A stretch of DNA of 64,000 nucleotides from Photobacterium sp. JCM 19050 (lineage in GTDB: Bacteria; Pseudomonadota; Gammaproteobacteria; Enterobacterales; Vibrionaceae). The stretch is taken from assembly GCA_001310455.1 (NCBI GenBank), contig BAXG01000003.1, forward strand, positions 124,001-188,000, read 5' to 3'. The notes beneath the pieces are model-generated. The model was not told the DNA's origin and ran no database searches. It saw only the letters and a program-made list of their open reading frames with translations. Below are positions 23,587-33,215 of this stretch, one piece after another; position 1 is the first letter of the stretch, and every line of letters begins with the position of its first letter. The position numbers were made by a program, and so were the translations under genes.

Positions 23587-25737
23587 ATGCAACAGCAAGA
23601 GGGAACCGTGAAGGTTTTGGGCATTGATGCCGGCGGCACCATGACCGATACCTTTTTTGTCCGCGAAGACGGCAGGTTTGTCGTTGGCAAGGCGCAAAGT
23701 AACCCGGATGATGAATCCGTCGCAATTTACAACTCCTCCGAAGATGCCCTGGCACACTGGAGCCGGGCGGTAAATGAGGTCTACCCGGAGCTGGTTACCG
23801 GCGTCTATTCCGGCACTGCCATGCTTAACCGGGTGGTACAACGCAAGGGGCTGAGTGTCGGTCTTATCTGCAACCGGGGGTTTGAACAGACCCATTCCAT
23901 GGGGCGCGCAATCCAGAGTTACCTGGGGTATGCCCTTGAAGACCGGATTCACCTGAACACCCACAAGTATGATCCTCCCCTGGTGCCGCTTTCCCGCATC
24001 CGGGGCGTGACAGAGCGTACCGACGTACAGGGCAATATCGTTATTCCGCTGCGTGAAGCCGAAGTGGCAGAAGCAACTGAAGAGCTGGTTAAATCCGGTG
24101 CGGATGCCATTGTTATCTGCCTGCTACAGTCCCACAAGAACGAGCGCAACGAGCAGATTGCCCGTGATGTGTGCAAAGAAAAACTCAACGACATGGGGGT
24201 GGATATCCCGGTCTTTGCCTCGGTCGACTACTACCCGTCGCGCAAAGAAAGCCACCGCATGAACACCACGGTGCTGGAAGCTTATGCCGCAGAGCCTTCC
24301 CGCGAGACTCTGAAAAAGGTCAGCGACCGCTTCCACAAACACGGTGCCCAATTCGACCTCCGGGTCATGGCCACCCACGGCGGGACCATCTCATGGAAAG
24401 CCAAAGAGCTTGCGCGAACCATCGTTTCCGGCCCTATCGGCGGGGTCATCGGCTCTAAGCTGCTTGGAGAAATGCTCGGTTATGACAACATCGCCTGCTC
24501 CGATATCGGCGGTACCAGCTTTGACATGGCGCTGATCACCAAAGGCAACTTTGCCATTGCCGCAGACCCGGATATGGCCCGGTTGGTGCTTTCCCTACCG
24601 CTGGTAGTCATGGATTCCGTTGGTGCCGGTGCGGGCAGTTTTGTACGCATCGACCTTACAGCAATTCCATCACCCTCGGCCCGGACAGCGCCGGCTACAA
24701 GGTAGGCACATGCTGGAAGGACAGCGGGCTGGACACAGTATCTGTAACCGACTGCCACGTTGTGCTCGGTTATCTTAACCCGGAAAACTTCCTCGGCGGC
24801 GCATCAAGCTCGATGTTGAACGGGCACGCCAGCATATCAAGCGCAAATTGCCGACCCTATGGGGCTCTCCGTGGAAGAGGCTGCCTCCGGTGTCATTGAA
24901 CTGCTCGATCTCCAGCTTCGCGAATACCTGCGCGCCAACATCGGTGCCAAGGGATACAGCCCGACCGAATACGTCTGTTTCTCCTACGGCGGGGCGGGCC
25001 CTGTACACACTTACGGCTACACCGAAGGGCTGGGTTTCAAAGACATTATTGTCCCTGCCTGGGCAGCAGGGTTCTCCGCCTTTGGCTGCGCCTGTGCCGA
25101 TTTTGAGTACCGCTATGACAAGAGTGTCGATATCGCCGTTGCTCAGTTTGCCCCGGACAGCGACAAAGAAGCGGCTTCAGGCGTCATGCAATCAGCGTGG
25201 GAAGAACTGGCAGCCAAGGTGGTTGATGAATTCGTGATAAACGGCTTCAAACCGGAAGATGTGATACTGCGTCCCGGTTTCCGGATGCAGTACATGGGCC
25301 AGCTCAATGACCTGGAGATCCTCTCCCCCATCACCAGTGCCGCCACTGCCGAAGACTGGGACAAGCTGGTTGAAGCCTTCGAGGAAACATACTCCCGGGT
25401 TTATGCCAGTGCAGCGCGCTCACCGGAGCTCGGGTTTTCGGTCACCGGGGCTATCATGCATGGCCTTGTCGCCACGGTTAAACCGTCCCTGCCGGAAGAT
25501 GAGGAAACCGGCGAAATCCCTCCTGAGTCTTCCCGCCTCGGGCACCGCCCTTTCTACCGCCACAAGCAGTGGGTCGATGCCCAGCTCTACAAGATGGAAG
25601 CGCTCAAACCCGGCAACCAGATTACCGGCCCTGCCATTATCGAATCTGATGCCACCACCTTTGTTGTGCCGGATGGTTTTGAGACGTTCCTCGACAAGCA
25701 CCGCCTGTTCCACCTCAAGTCCCTCAAGGAGGACTAA
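23587..25737 (+). CDS. acxA: Acetone carboxylase beta subunit, hydantoinase A family (three frameshifts)
   Basis: The ATP-using subunit of acetone carboxylase, which makes acetoacetate from acetone and bicarbonate with ATP going to AMP and two phosphates. The N-terminal actin-like domain has GIDAGGTMTDTF near residue 12 and the hydantoinase motif ATHGGTISWKAKELARTIVSGP; SDIGGTSFDMA follows. Frame breaks near 24657, 24803 and 24842 are single-base losses; between them the reading gives SNSITLGPDSAGYKVGTCW and LNPENFLGG, as in the family. Corrected length is 717 residues, the length of the Xanthobacter protein. AAGGAGAG precedes the ATG. First gene of acxABC. Confidence 0.93.
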
Positions 25738-25740
25738 CCC

Positions 25741-28061
25741 ATGGATGACATTACCAAAATCAAAGGCCATGCCGACCTTCTGGGTAACGGCGAGTCACTG
25801 AAAACGTTCCGTGACAAAATTCTGGCCAAAACCGCTGCGACCGGGTTTTACAACGGCCTTGAAAACCTGGAGTTCCGTGAAAATGATCCGATCCGCTATG
25901 AAAAAATGTTCTCCAAAATCCGGGGTGGCCTGGTTCACGCGCGGGAAACGGCGAAAAAGATCGCTGCCAGCCCGATTGTAGAGCAGGAAGGCGAGCTCTG
26001 TTTCACCCTGTATAACGCAGCCGGCGACTGTGTGCTGACATCCACAGGCATCATTATCCATGTGGGTACCATGGGAGCCGCCATCAAATACATGATTGAG
26101 AACAACTGGGAGGTCAACCCCGGTATCGACCCCGGTGATATGTTTACCAACAACGACTGCTCCATCGGTAACGTACACCCCTGCGATATTGCCACCATCG
26201 TCCCCATTTTCTGGATGACAAGCTGATTGGCTGGGTAGGCGGTGTAACACACGTAATAGATACCGGTGCCGTCACGCCGGGCTCTATGTCCACCGGACAG
26301 GTTCAGCGCTTCGGGGATGGCTACATGATCACCTGCCGCAAAACCGGTGTGAAAGATGAGCCGTTCCGGGACTGGCTGCATGAATCCCAGCGCTCTGTCC
26401 GCACCCCGAAATACTGGATCCTTGATGAGCGTACCCGGATTGCCGGATGCCACATGATCCGGGATCTGGTGGAAGAGGTGATCCGGGAAGAAGGCATTGA
26501 AGCTTACGAAAAGTTCGCCTACGAAGTGGTGGAAGACGGCCGCCGAGGCCTGCAAACCCGCATCAAGGCCATGACCCTGCCGGGCAAATACCGCAAGGTG
26601 GCCTTTGTGGACGTTCCCTACGCCCACCCGGATGTGCAAACTCCCTCCGCCTTTGCCAAGCTCGATACGGTCATGCACTCGCCGGTGGAAATGACTATCC
26701 GCGGGGACGGTTCATGGCGGCTGGATTTTGAGGGGGCAAGCCGCTGGGGATGGCACTCCTACAATGCCCACCAGGTCGCTTTTACCAGCGGAATCTGGGT
26801 AATGATGACCCAGACACTGGTTCCCACCCAGCGCATTAACGACGGGGCTTATTACGGCACAGAGTTCCGGCTTCCAAAAGGAGCCTGGATGAACCCGGAT
26901 GACCGGCGCACAGGCCATGCCTACGCCTGGCACTTCCTGGTTTCCGGATGGAGTGCGTTGTGGCGCGGGCTTGGGCAGGGCTATTTCAGCCGTGGTTACC
27001 TTGAAGAGGTCAATGCCGGCAATGCCAACACCTCAAACTGGCTGCAGGGCGGCGGTATCAACCAGGATGGCGACATCCACGCCGTTAACAGCTTTGAAGC
27101 GTCCTCCTGCGGGACTGGCGCCTGTGCCATCAAGGACGGCCTTAACCACGCCGCTGCCATCTGGAACCCGGAAGGTGACATGGGTGATGTCGAGATTTGG
27201 GAAATGGCGGAACCGCTCCTCTACCTCGGCAGGAACGTGAAATGCAACTCCGGCGGTTACGGCAAATTCCGGGGTGGCTGCGGGTTTGAGTCCCTGCGTA
27301 TGGTGTGGAACTCCCACGACTGGACCATGTTCTTTATGGGTAACGGTTACATGAACAGTGACTGGGGCATGATGGGCGGCTATCCACCGGCGACCGGATA
27401 CCGTTTTGAGGCACATATGACCGGCCTTAAAGAACGTATCCAGCAAGGTGACAGCCTGCCGCTCGGCGCCGATCTCAATCCGGCCAGCCCGGATTACGAA
27501 AAGCACCTGTCACCGGGTTCCGTTGTAAAACGTGACCAGCAGTGCATGACCACGGAAGACTGCTACGACAACCATGACCTTTACCTCAACTACCTGCGCG
27601 GCGGACCGGGGTTTGGCGATCCGCTTGACCGCGATTGTGAATCCATCGCCCATGACCTGAATGAAGCCTTTGTGCTGCCGGAATTTGCCCGCAAGGTGTA
27701 TGGCGCGGTACTTCACCAGGATGAAAACGGCACATGGTCAGTCGATGACGCCGGAACCGGAAAACGCCGTACGGAAATTCGTAAGGAGCGTCTTGCCCGC
27801 GCCATTCCTACCCGGGACTGGATGCTCAAAGAGCGCCAGAAGATCCTCGAAAAAGACGCGTCGTTGCCGGTTAAACATATGTACGCCACCAGCTTTGGCC
27901 TGTCTCAGAAGTTCCTTAACCAGTTCAAGACGTTCTGGGAACTGCCGGATGAGTGGTCATTGCCGGAAGAAGAGTTGGGTGTACCGTCCTATGGCTCAAA
28001 GTACCGCATGGATCTTTCCCGGATGCCGGATGTATCCACCATCACCCTGGTTGAAGAGTAA
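25741..28061 (+). CDS. acxB: Acetone carboxylase alpha subunit, hydantoinase B family (frameshifted near 26212)
   Basis: The large subunit bearing the metal-dependent carboxylation chemistry. Corrected length is about 773 residues. The start MDDITKIKGHADLLGNGESLKTFRD and segments such as TNNDCSIGNVHPCDIA and CGTGACAIKDGLNHAAAIWNPEGD are characteristic. One base lost near 26212 interrupts IFLDDKLIGWVGGVTHVIDTGAV. It begins 3 bases after acxA and is followed 20 bases later by acxC. Confidence 0.93.
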
Positions 28062-28081
28062 TTCGCTGAAGGAGCGACACT

Positions 28082-28587
28082 ATGTCTCAGTACACTGATG
28101 AACAGGTCGAGAAACTGGTTGAAGGCAAGCTCGACTGGAAAACCACAAGGCGGATGCTCTCCATGCCAAAGGATCAGTCCCGCTTTGCTCAATATGTAAA
28201 AACACTCCAGGCTAAAGTGACCTGGCCGGACAAAATTGTCCTTCCTCTGGGGCCGCATCTCTACATCGCCCAGCAAAAAGGCACTAACAAATGGGTGACC
28301 AAATGTGATTGCGGACATGAGTTTGGCGATTATCGGGAGAACTGGAAGTTAAACGCGGTGGTGTATGTCCGGGATACCAAGGAAGCCATGCTCGATGTCT
28401 ACCCCGAGCACATGCACCCGGATACGGCGTGGCAGGTCTACCGGGAATTCTATTGCCCAACCTGCGGATCATGCATGACGTGGAAGCGCCAACTCCCTGG
28501 TATCCGGTGATTCATGACTTTGAACCGGATATAGAAACCTTCTACAAAGAGTGGGTCAATCTTCCGTTGCCTGAACGCGCTGATTGA
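28082..28587 (+). CDS. acxC: Acetone carboxylase gamma subunit (frameshifted near 28467)
   Basis: The small subunit of the alpha2-beta2-gamma2 complex. It carries a zinc-type cysteine set, KCDCGHEFGDYRENW and FYCPTCG. The frame as written ends at 28510 just after that motif; one missing base near 28467 restores the continuation HDVEAPTPWYPVIHDFEPD and a stop at 28587. Corrected length is 168 residues, close to the known subunit. A terminator follows directly. Confidence 0.92.
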
Positions 28588-28620
28588 TAAGTATTTGCCC
28601 GCGCTAGTTGGGTGCTCTTT

Positions 28621-28647
28621 GGGCTTCTTTCGGGAAGCCCTTTTTTT
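28621..28647 (+). terminator. Terminator of acxABC
   Basis: GGGCTTC, a TTTCGG loop and GAAGCCC are followed by T7. Confidence 0.93.
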
Positions 28648-28760
28648 CGTCAAATCCGATTTTTCAAAATTGCGGCTTCACTCAAAATATTCACCAACAG
28701 AAATATAACAGTCATAAAACCATCAAAAAAACGTATCAAAAATGTCATCTCGTAATATTT

Positions 28761-28782
28761 CTGTAATGTAACCTTCATAGCA
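28761..28782 (+). promoter_or_regulatory. Weak PHO-box-like sequence upstream of nptA
   Basis: CTGTAATGTAA followed by CCTTCATAGCA resembles two degenerate 11-bp PhoB half-sites (CTGTCATAAAT), 50-70 bp before nptA. A second partial match, CAGTCATAAAA, is near 28709. The match is loose and is suggested mainly by the gene downstream. Confidence 0.3.
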
Positions 28783-28833
28783 TGCTCACCAACAACAAAC
28801 ATGACCGAAAAAAATCCGCAGTGGAGTGAGCTT

Positions 28834-29982
28834 ATGAGCGTCCAGTCGAGCGCCATCAAAAGGCCTGATTCGGCCACACCTAACCGTCCCCTTCAGTGGG
28901 TCGCCCTGTTAGCCATGTTGTACCTGCTTCTGGTATCTGTAGGTATGATTGGCAGTGGCTTCAAATGGGCCGCCGGCGAGCAGGCAAAAGAATTGTTTGC
29001 CTTTGCCTCAAACCCGGTAGCCGGCCTGATGATTGGTATTGTGGCCACCGCGCTTATTCAGTCGTCCAGTACCGTTACTTCCATCATTGTTGGCCTTGTT
29101 GCCGGCGGCCTTCCGGTTGAAACCGCCATCCCTATGGTAATGGGTGCCAACATCGGTACCACGGTCACCAATACGCTGGTCAGCCTGGGACACGCCCGCT
29201 GCAAAGACGAATTCCGTCGCGCCTTTACCTGTGCAACAGTCCATGATTTCTTCAACCTCTTCGCTGTTGCTATTTTCCTTCCACTGGAAATGATGACGGG
29301 CCTGCTGAGTAAAATTTCAAGCTGGTTGGTTGCGCCGCTGATGCAGGCAGACAACCTCAGCATGAAGAGCCTCAACTTCATCAAGCCGATTACCAAGCCG
29401 GTCGTAAACGGTGCAAAATCTGTGTTTGATGTACTGCCGGGCAACCTTGGCGGTGTTGCACTGGTTATCTTCGGTATCGTTGCCGTTATCGTTGCCATTA
29501 CGGTGATGGGTAAACTGATGAAGAGCCTGATGGTCGGTAAGGCGCGTGAAGTGCTGAACAGCGCCATCGGCCGCGGTCCGGTTCATGGCATTGCTTCAGG
29601 TACTCTGGTCACTATTCTGGTTCAGTCCTCGTCAACCACCACCAGCCTGGTTGTACCGCTGGTTGGCACAAACGTACTGAGCGTGCGTAAGGTTTACCCG
29701 TTTACTCTGGGCGCTAACATCGGTACGTGTATTACTGCACTTCTGGCTGCAACTGCCGTTACCGGTGACAACGCTGTGTTTGCCCTGCAAATCGCATTGG
29801 TTCACCTTACGTTTAACGTACTGGGTATCCTGGTTATTTTCGGTATCCCGTTCCTGCGTGAACTGCCACTGAAATGCGCGGAGATCCTCGGGGATTACGC
29901 AGCAAAATCTAAGCTGGCAGTTGTGGCATACCTCACTCTGGTATTTATTGCCCTGCCGGGTATTGTGCTGTCAGTATCCTGA
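28834..29982 (+). CDS. nptA: Na+/phosphate cotransporter NptA (NptA/PNaS family)
   Basis: An inner-membrane sodium-coupled phosphate importer. The two inverted repeats of the family each carry the QSSS motif: ALIQSSSTVTS and ILVQSSSTTTS. They are linked by ANIGTTVTN and ANIGTCITA and by about eight hydrophobic helices. I start at the ATG at 28834 (MSVQSSAIKRP; GGAG 9 bases before), giving 382 residues, the length of the Vibrio cholerae protein; an in-frame ATG at 28801 lacks a ribosome site. Single-gene unit between two terminators. Confidence 0.93.
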   Translation: MSVQSSAIKRPDSATPNRPLQWVALLAMLYLLLVSVGMIGSGFKWAAGEQAKELFAFASNPVAGLMIGIVATALIQSSSTVTSIIVGLVAGGLPVETAIPMVMGANIGTTVTNTLVSLGHARCKDEFRRAFTCATVHDFFNLFAVAIFLPLEMMTGLLSKISSWLVAPLMQADNLSMKSLNFIKPITKPVVNGAKSVFDVLPGNLGGVALVIFGIVAVIVAITVMGKLMKSLMVGKAREVLNSAIGRGPVHGIASGTLVTILVQSSSTTTSLVVPLVGTNVLSVRKVYPFTLGANIGTCITALLAATAVTGDNAVFALQIALVHLTFNVLGILVIFGIPFLRELPLKCAEILGDYAAKSKLAVVAYLTLVFIALPGIVLSVS

Positions 29983-30007
29983 CCTTAGCGGTCAAGAGTT
30001 AACAGAA

Positions 30008-30028
30008 GGGGCGTTATAGCCCCTTTTT
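30008..30028 (+). terminator. Terminator of nptA
   Basis: GGGGC, a GTTATA loop and GCCCC are followed by T5. Confidence 0.88.
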
Positions 30029-30065
30029 ACGTTGAAGCACTTTTTGCATCAGCTCTCATGCCCAA

Positions 30066-30704
30066 TCACCAGTCCAACGGACACCCCTTGCAGTTTTCCA
30101 TGTAGGCATCCTGAAATATGGCGAAATGTTTACGCGCCCCCGTCATATCGGCATCTTTCAGGTTGGCATCATAGAACTTGGTTTCCTGAAGATTGGCATC
30201 TCTCAGATTGGCACCAAGAAAGTCTGTTTTTGGTGCCCATACCATCTCTAGGCTTGCAGCCTGGAGCGTTGCATCGTGGAACCTGGCCTTCGCAACCCGG
30301 GCAAACTCCAGGTTAGCACCGGTTAAATCCGCGTTTTTGAACGAAGCCACCTGAGCGAACATCGCCCAGCCTTTCAGCGCCTGCATGCTGGCATTGTCAA
30401 ACGTGGCAACACGGGCGTTGGCATGGCGCAGATCCGCCCGGGAAAGGTTAGCGCCAGTGAAATCTGCCTTACGGAGATTGGCATTTTTCAGTACAGCGTG
30501 GCGAAGATCGGTCCCCCGAAAGTTGGCACCGTTGAAGTCAGCGCCGGTCAAATCCATGTTCGATAAATCCTGCCCACTCAGGTCAGCACCGGGGCATTCC
30601 GTATGTGGTTTCAGCGTGCAGCCACCCACGACCGGAAACTCCTCCCCTGTTGCCGTACCCTGTATCGCAAACAGCAAAACCATCAATCCTAATTTTCTCA
30701 TCAT
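30066..30704 (-). CDS. Exported pentapeptide-repeat protein
   Basis: About 212 residues with a Sec signal peptide (MRKLGLMVLLFAIQGTATGEE) and about 25 pentapeptide repeats of A(D/N)LXX type, such as ADLSGQDLSNMDLTGADF, which build a right-handed quadrilateral beta-helix. Cysteines near both ends (GGCTLKPHTEC and ENCKGC) could form disulfides in the periplasm. I use the ATG pair at 30701-30704, preceded by AGAGGGA. It lies 53 bases after the PQQ dehydrogenase on the same strand and may be its operon partner. Function unknown. Confidence 0.85.
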   Translation of the reverse strand: MMRKLGLMVLLFAIQGTATGEEFPVVGGCTLKPHTECPGADLSGQDLSNMDLTGADFNGANFRGTDLRHAVLKNANLRKADFTGANLSRADLRHANARVATFDNASMQALKGWAMFAQVASFKNADLTGANLEFARVAKARFHDATLQAASLEMVWAPKTDFLGANLRDANLQETKFYDANLKDADMTGARKHFAIFQDAYMENCKGCPLDW

Positions 30705-30721
30705 TCCCTCTTGCCCGGTTA

Positions 30722-30745
30722 GTCTCCCGGCAAACACCGGGAGAC
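30722..30745 (-). other. Intercistronic hairpin between the PQQ dehydrogenase and the pentapeptide gene
   Basis: GTCTCCCGG and CCGGGAGAC form a perfect 9-bp stem with a 6-base loop and no T-run. It probably stabilises the upstream message or sets the expression ratio rather than ending transcription. Confidence 0.6.
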
Positions 30746-30757
30746 CTTGCTACTTGC

Positions 30758-32644
30758 CTATTTGTTTGCCCAGGTTGGTATTTCAAACACCCAGAAACTG
30801 CCGCCTTGCGGTACCGGTTTCGTCAGGTCGGCCATATCACCTCCCCACAACGGCACCGCCCCGCCGTAACCTGAGGCCACACCGATATACTGTTTCCCGT
30901 CCATTTCCCAGGTTACCGGGCAAGAGATAATTCCGGAGCCGGTCTGGAACTTCCAAAGCTCCTCACCGGTTTTGGCATTGAAGGCTTTTAGGTAGCCATC
31001 GCCCGTCCCGGTAAACACCAGGTTCCCTTTGGTCGCCAGTACCCCGGCCCAAAGCGGCAGACGTTCTTTGTGCTCCCATTTGATGTCCCCGGTTACCGGA
31101 TCCATCGCACGCAGAATACCCACATGGTCTTCATACATTTTTTTGATCCGGAAACCCTGCCCGAGGTAAGCCGCCCCTTTTTTGTAGGTGACTTCTTCAG
31201 TCCAATAGTCTTCTTTCCAGTGGTTGGCAGGGATATAGAAAAGGCCGGTGTCCTGGCTGTATGCCATTGGGTTCCAATTTTTACCGCCAAGGAACGGTGG
31301 TGACACTTCAATGGATTTACCCCGCTTTTCCCCCGGTTCGGGTTTTGGCGGGCGCTGTCCTTCCACTTCTGCGGGACGTCCGTTTTCATCGATATGGGTT
31401 GCCCAGGTAATATTATCGACAAAGGGGTAGGCGCGGATAAAGTCGCCGTTTTCCCGGTTTACCAGATAGAAAAAGCCGTTACGGTCAGCATGCGCGGTGG
31501 CTTTGACGGTCTTGCCGTTTTCATCAAATTCAAACAGCACCAGTTCGTTGTTCCCGGAAAAATCCCAGGCATCATTCGGGGTGTGCTGGTAAAACCATTT
31601 CACTTCGCCGGTTGTCGGATCTACGCCCACTTGCCCGGAGGTATACAGGTTATCCCAGTCCCTCGGGTTACCGCCCTCAGCGGTGCGTTTCCAGGTATTC
31701 CACGGAGCCGGGTTGCCCGCACCGATAATGATGGTGTTGGTTTCGGGGTCAAAGCTCGCACTTTGCCAGGGTGCTCCGCCACCGTGGTGCCAGGCTTCAA
31801 CCATGTTACCGTCTTTGTCCCGGGGCCAGGTTGGCGCTTCCGGATCACCGGTGGGCGTACTTACCTTGCCGTTCAGGCGGCCCATGTGCCCTTCCACAAA
31901 AGGCCGCATCCAGATCTCTTCACCGGTCTCAGGGTCACGGGCATAGAGTTTACCCACCACGCCAAACTCATCACCGGAAGAGCCGTGGAGTAGGAGTACC
32001 CGGCCGGATTTCTGGTCTTTAACCAATGTTGGCGCACCAGTCATGGTGTAACCGGCTTTGTAGTCTTCAAAACGGACTTTCCAGGCAACCTTGCCTGTAT
32101 GGCGGTCAAGTGCCACCATGCCGGCATCCAAGGTGCCGAAAAAGATCTTGTCACCGAAAATGGCCGCGCCTCGGTTCACCACATCACAGCAGGGTCGGAT
32201 ACCTTCCGGTAACCTGTGAGAATAGCTCCACAGCTTTTTACCACTGCGTGCATCCAGGGCAAATACCCGCGAATAAGAGCCGGTAACATAGATAACCCCT
32301 TCGTAAACCAGCGCCTGAGATTCCTGTCCCCGCTGTTTTTCATCACCGAATGAAAACGACCACGCCGGGGTCAGCATTTTTACATTGTCGGTATTGATTG
32401 CAGTAAGCTGACTGTAGCGCTGGGCTTTCGGCCCCATGCCATACATCAATACGTTTTCAGGGGTTTCCGCATCCCGGGCAATATCCTCCCAGGTCACACT
32501 GGACAGAGAGGGCGGTGAGAGCAGCATTGCAGGCAACGCCGCGATGGCACTCAACAGGGCCCGGTGTACGCCACACTTTCGTCTCCCTGGGTACCTTCCG
32601 GACAAATTCGGCAGAAACAATGTTCCCTTCATGGTTTCTTTCAT
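30758..32644 (-). CDS. PQQ-dependent alcohol dehydrogenase (quinoprotein, methanol/ethanol dehydrogenase family)
   Basis: A periplasmic eight-bladed propeller enzyme oxidising primary alcohols with pyrroloquinoline quinone. The adjacent-cysteine pair of the family is in RPCCDVVNRG; tryptophan docking segments (GKKLWSYSH, GEELWKFQTG) recur. The catalytic Asp is in NDAWDFSGNNE: the position two after it is Ser, not the extra Asp of lanthanide enzymes, so calcium dependence is likely. I start at 32644 (MKETMKG; AAGAGGT upstream), giving 628 residues with a signal sequence. No cytochrome c or PQQ synthesis genes are adjacent. Confidence 0.92.
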   Translation of the reverse strand: MKETMKGTLFLPNLSGRYPGRRKCGVHRALLSAIAALPAMLLSPPSLSSVTWEDIARDAETPENVLMYGMGPKAQRYSQLTAINTDNVKMLTPAWSFSFGDEKQRGQESQALVYEGVIYVTGSYSRVFALDARSGKKLWSYSHRLPEGIRPCCDVVNRGAAIFGDKIFFGTLDAGMVALDRHTGKVAWKVRFEDYKAGYTMTGAPTLVKDQKSGRVLLLHGSSGDEFGVVGKLYARDPETGEEIWMRPFVEGHMGRLNGKVSTPTGDPEAPTWPRDKDGNMVEAWHHGGGAPWQSASFDPETNTIIIGAGNPAPWNTWKRTAEGGNPRDWDNLYTSGQVGVDPTTGEVKWFYQHTPNDAWDFSGNNELVLFEFDENGKTVKATAHADRNGFFYLVNRENGDFIRAYPFVDNITWATHIDENGRPAEVEGQRPPKPEPGEKRGKSIEVSPPFLGGKNWNPMAYSQDTGLFYIPANHWKEDYWTEEVTYKKGAAYLGQGFRIKKMYEDHVGILRAMDPVTGDIKWEHKERLPLWAGVLATKGNLVFTGTGDGYLKAFNAKTGEELWKFQTGSGIISCPVTWEMDGKQYIGVASGYGGAVPLWGGDMADLTKPVPQGGSFWVFEIPTWANK

Positions 32645-32899
32645 GTTCAGACCTCTTATGATTTTTGAGCAAAACAGCTCAGCCGGGCAGGAGGCGAAAC
32701 TGGAAGACCTCCCACCCGACGAACGCTTTTCATCATAAAAAGTCGTCAGCACTAAAAACCATGCTCGATAAGCGTGTATTTCTTCCTACCTAAGTACAGG
32801 GGTTAAAAGTGTGAAGGAAAAATTCCTATACCTTTGTTTAATAAAGGAATAAATCCCGATTTTCGCAGGGAAAAAATCCCAGGCTTGAATGATGAAAGG
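32645..32899. other. Upstream region of the PQQ dehydrogenase
   Basis: About 255 bases that would hold the dehydrogenase promoter. I see no convincing -24/-12 element, palindrome or gene. Confidence 0.4.
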
Positions 32900-33172
32900 T
32901 TACCACTCTCCGCGTTTTTCCATCACCAGTACGGGCCGCTTTTTGCGGTTCTTAAACCCGTATTCCCAGCTTGTAAAACGCACGGTTGCACGGTCACAGA
33001 AGACTTTCATACTTCCCCCCCACTGGCTCGCAAATTTTAAGCCGGTAGGTATGTTCAGCTGACCGTTCTTCAATGGTGTAGGAGATATCTTCTTCATTCC
33101 CACCGGGATATGGGAAATTGGCATCAATGCACCCGGAATAAGCGGCGCGCAATACGAAAAAGAGGTCACCAT
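32900..33172 (-). CDS. Small hypothetical protein downstream of the DUF5107 gene (probably two indels)
   Basis: AAGGAGG lies 8 bases before the ATG at 33172, so a gene starts here. The frame from that ATG gives 90 residues but the adjacent frame is more protein-like between about 33160 and 33010 (FFVLRAAYSGCIDANFPYPGG, then SYTIEERSAEHTYRLKICEP). Switching frames near 33162 and again at a run of seven G (minus strand) near 33015 gives one product of about 91 residues ending FTSWEYGFKNRKKRPVLVMEKRGEW. No family recognised. It starts 44 bases after the DUF5107 gene and may belong to its operon. Confidence 0.5.
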   Translation of the reverse strand: MVTSFSYCAPLIPGALMPISHIPVGMKKISPTPLKNGQLNIPTGLKFASQWGGSMKVFCDRATVRFTSWEYGFKNRKKRPVLVMEKRGEW

Positions 33173-33215
33173 CTGGTAACCTCCTTATTGCGAATAGACC
33201 TGGCAAGTAACCAAA

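Noticed and set aside
28801-28833. Earlier NptA start at 28801
   Set aside because: No ribosome site there; GGAG precedes the ATG at 28834, which gives the usual 382 residues.
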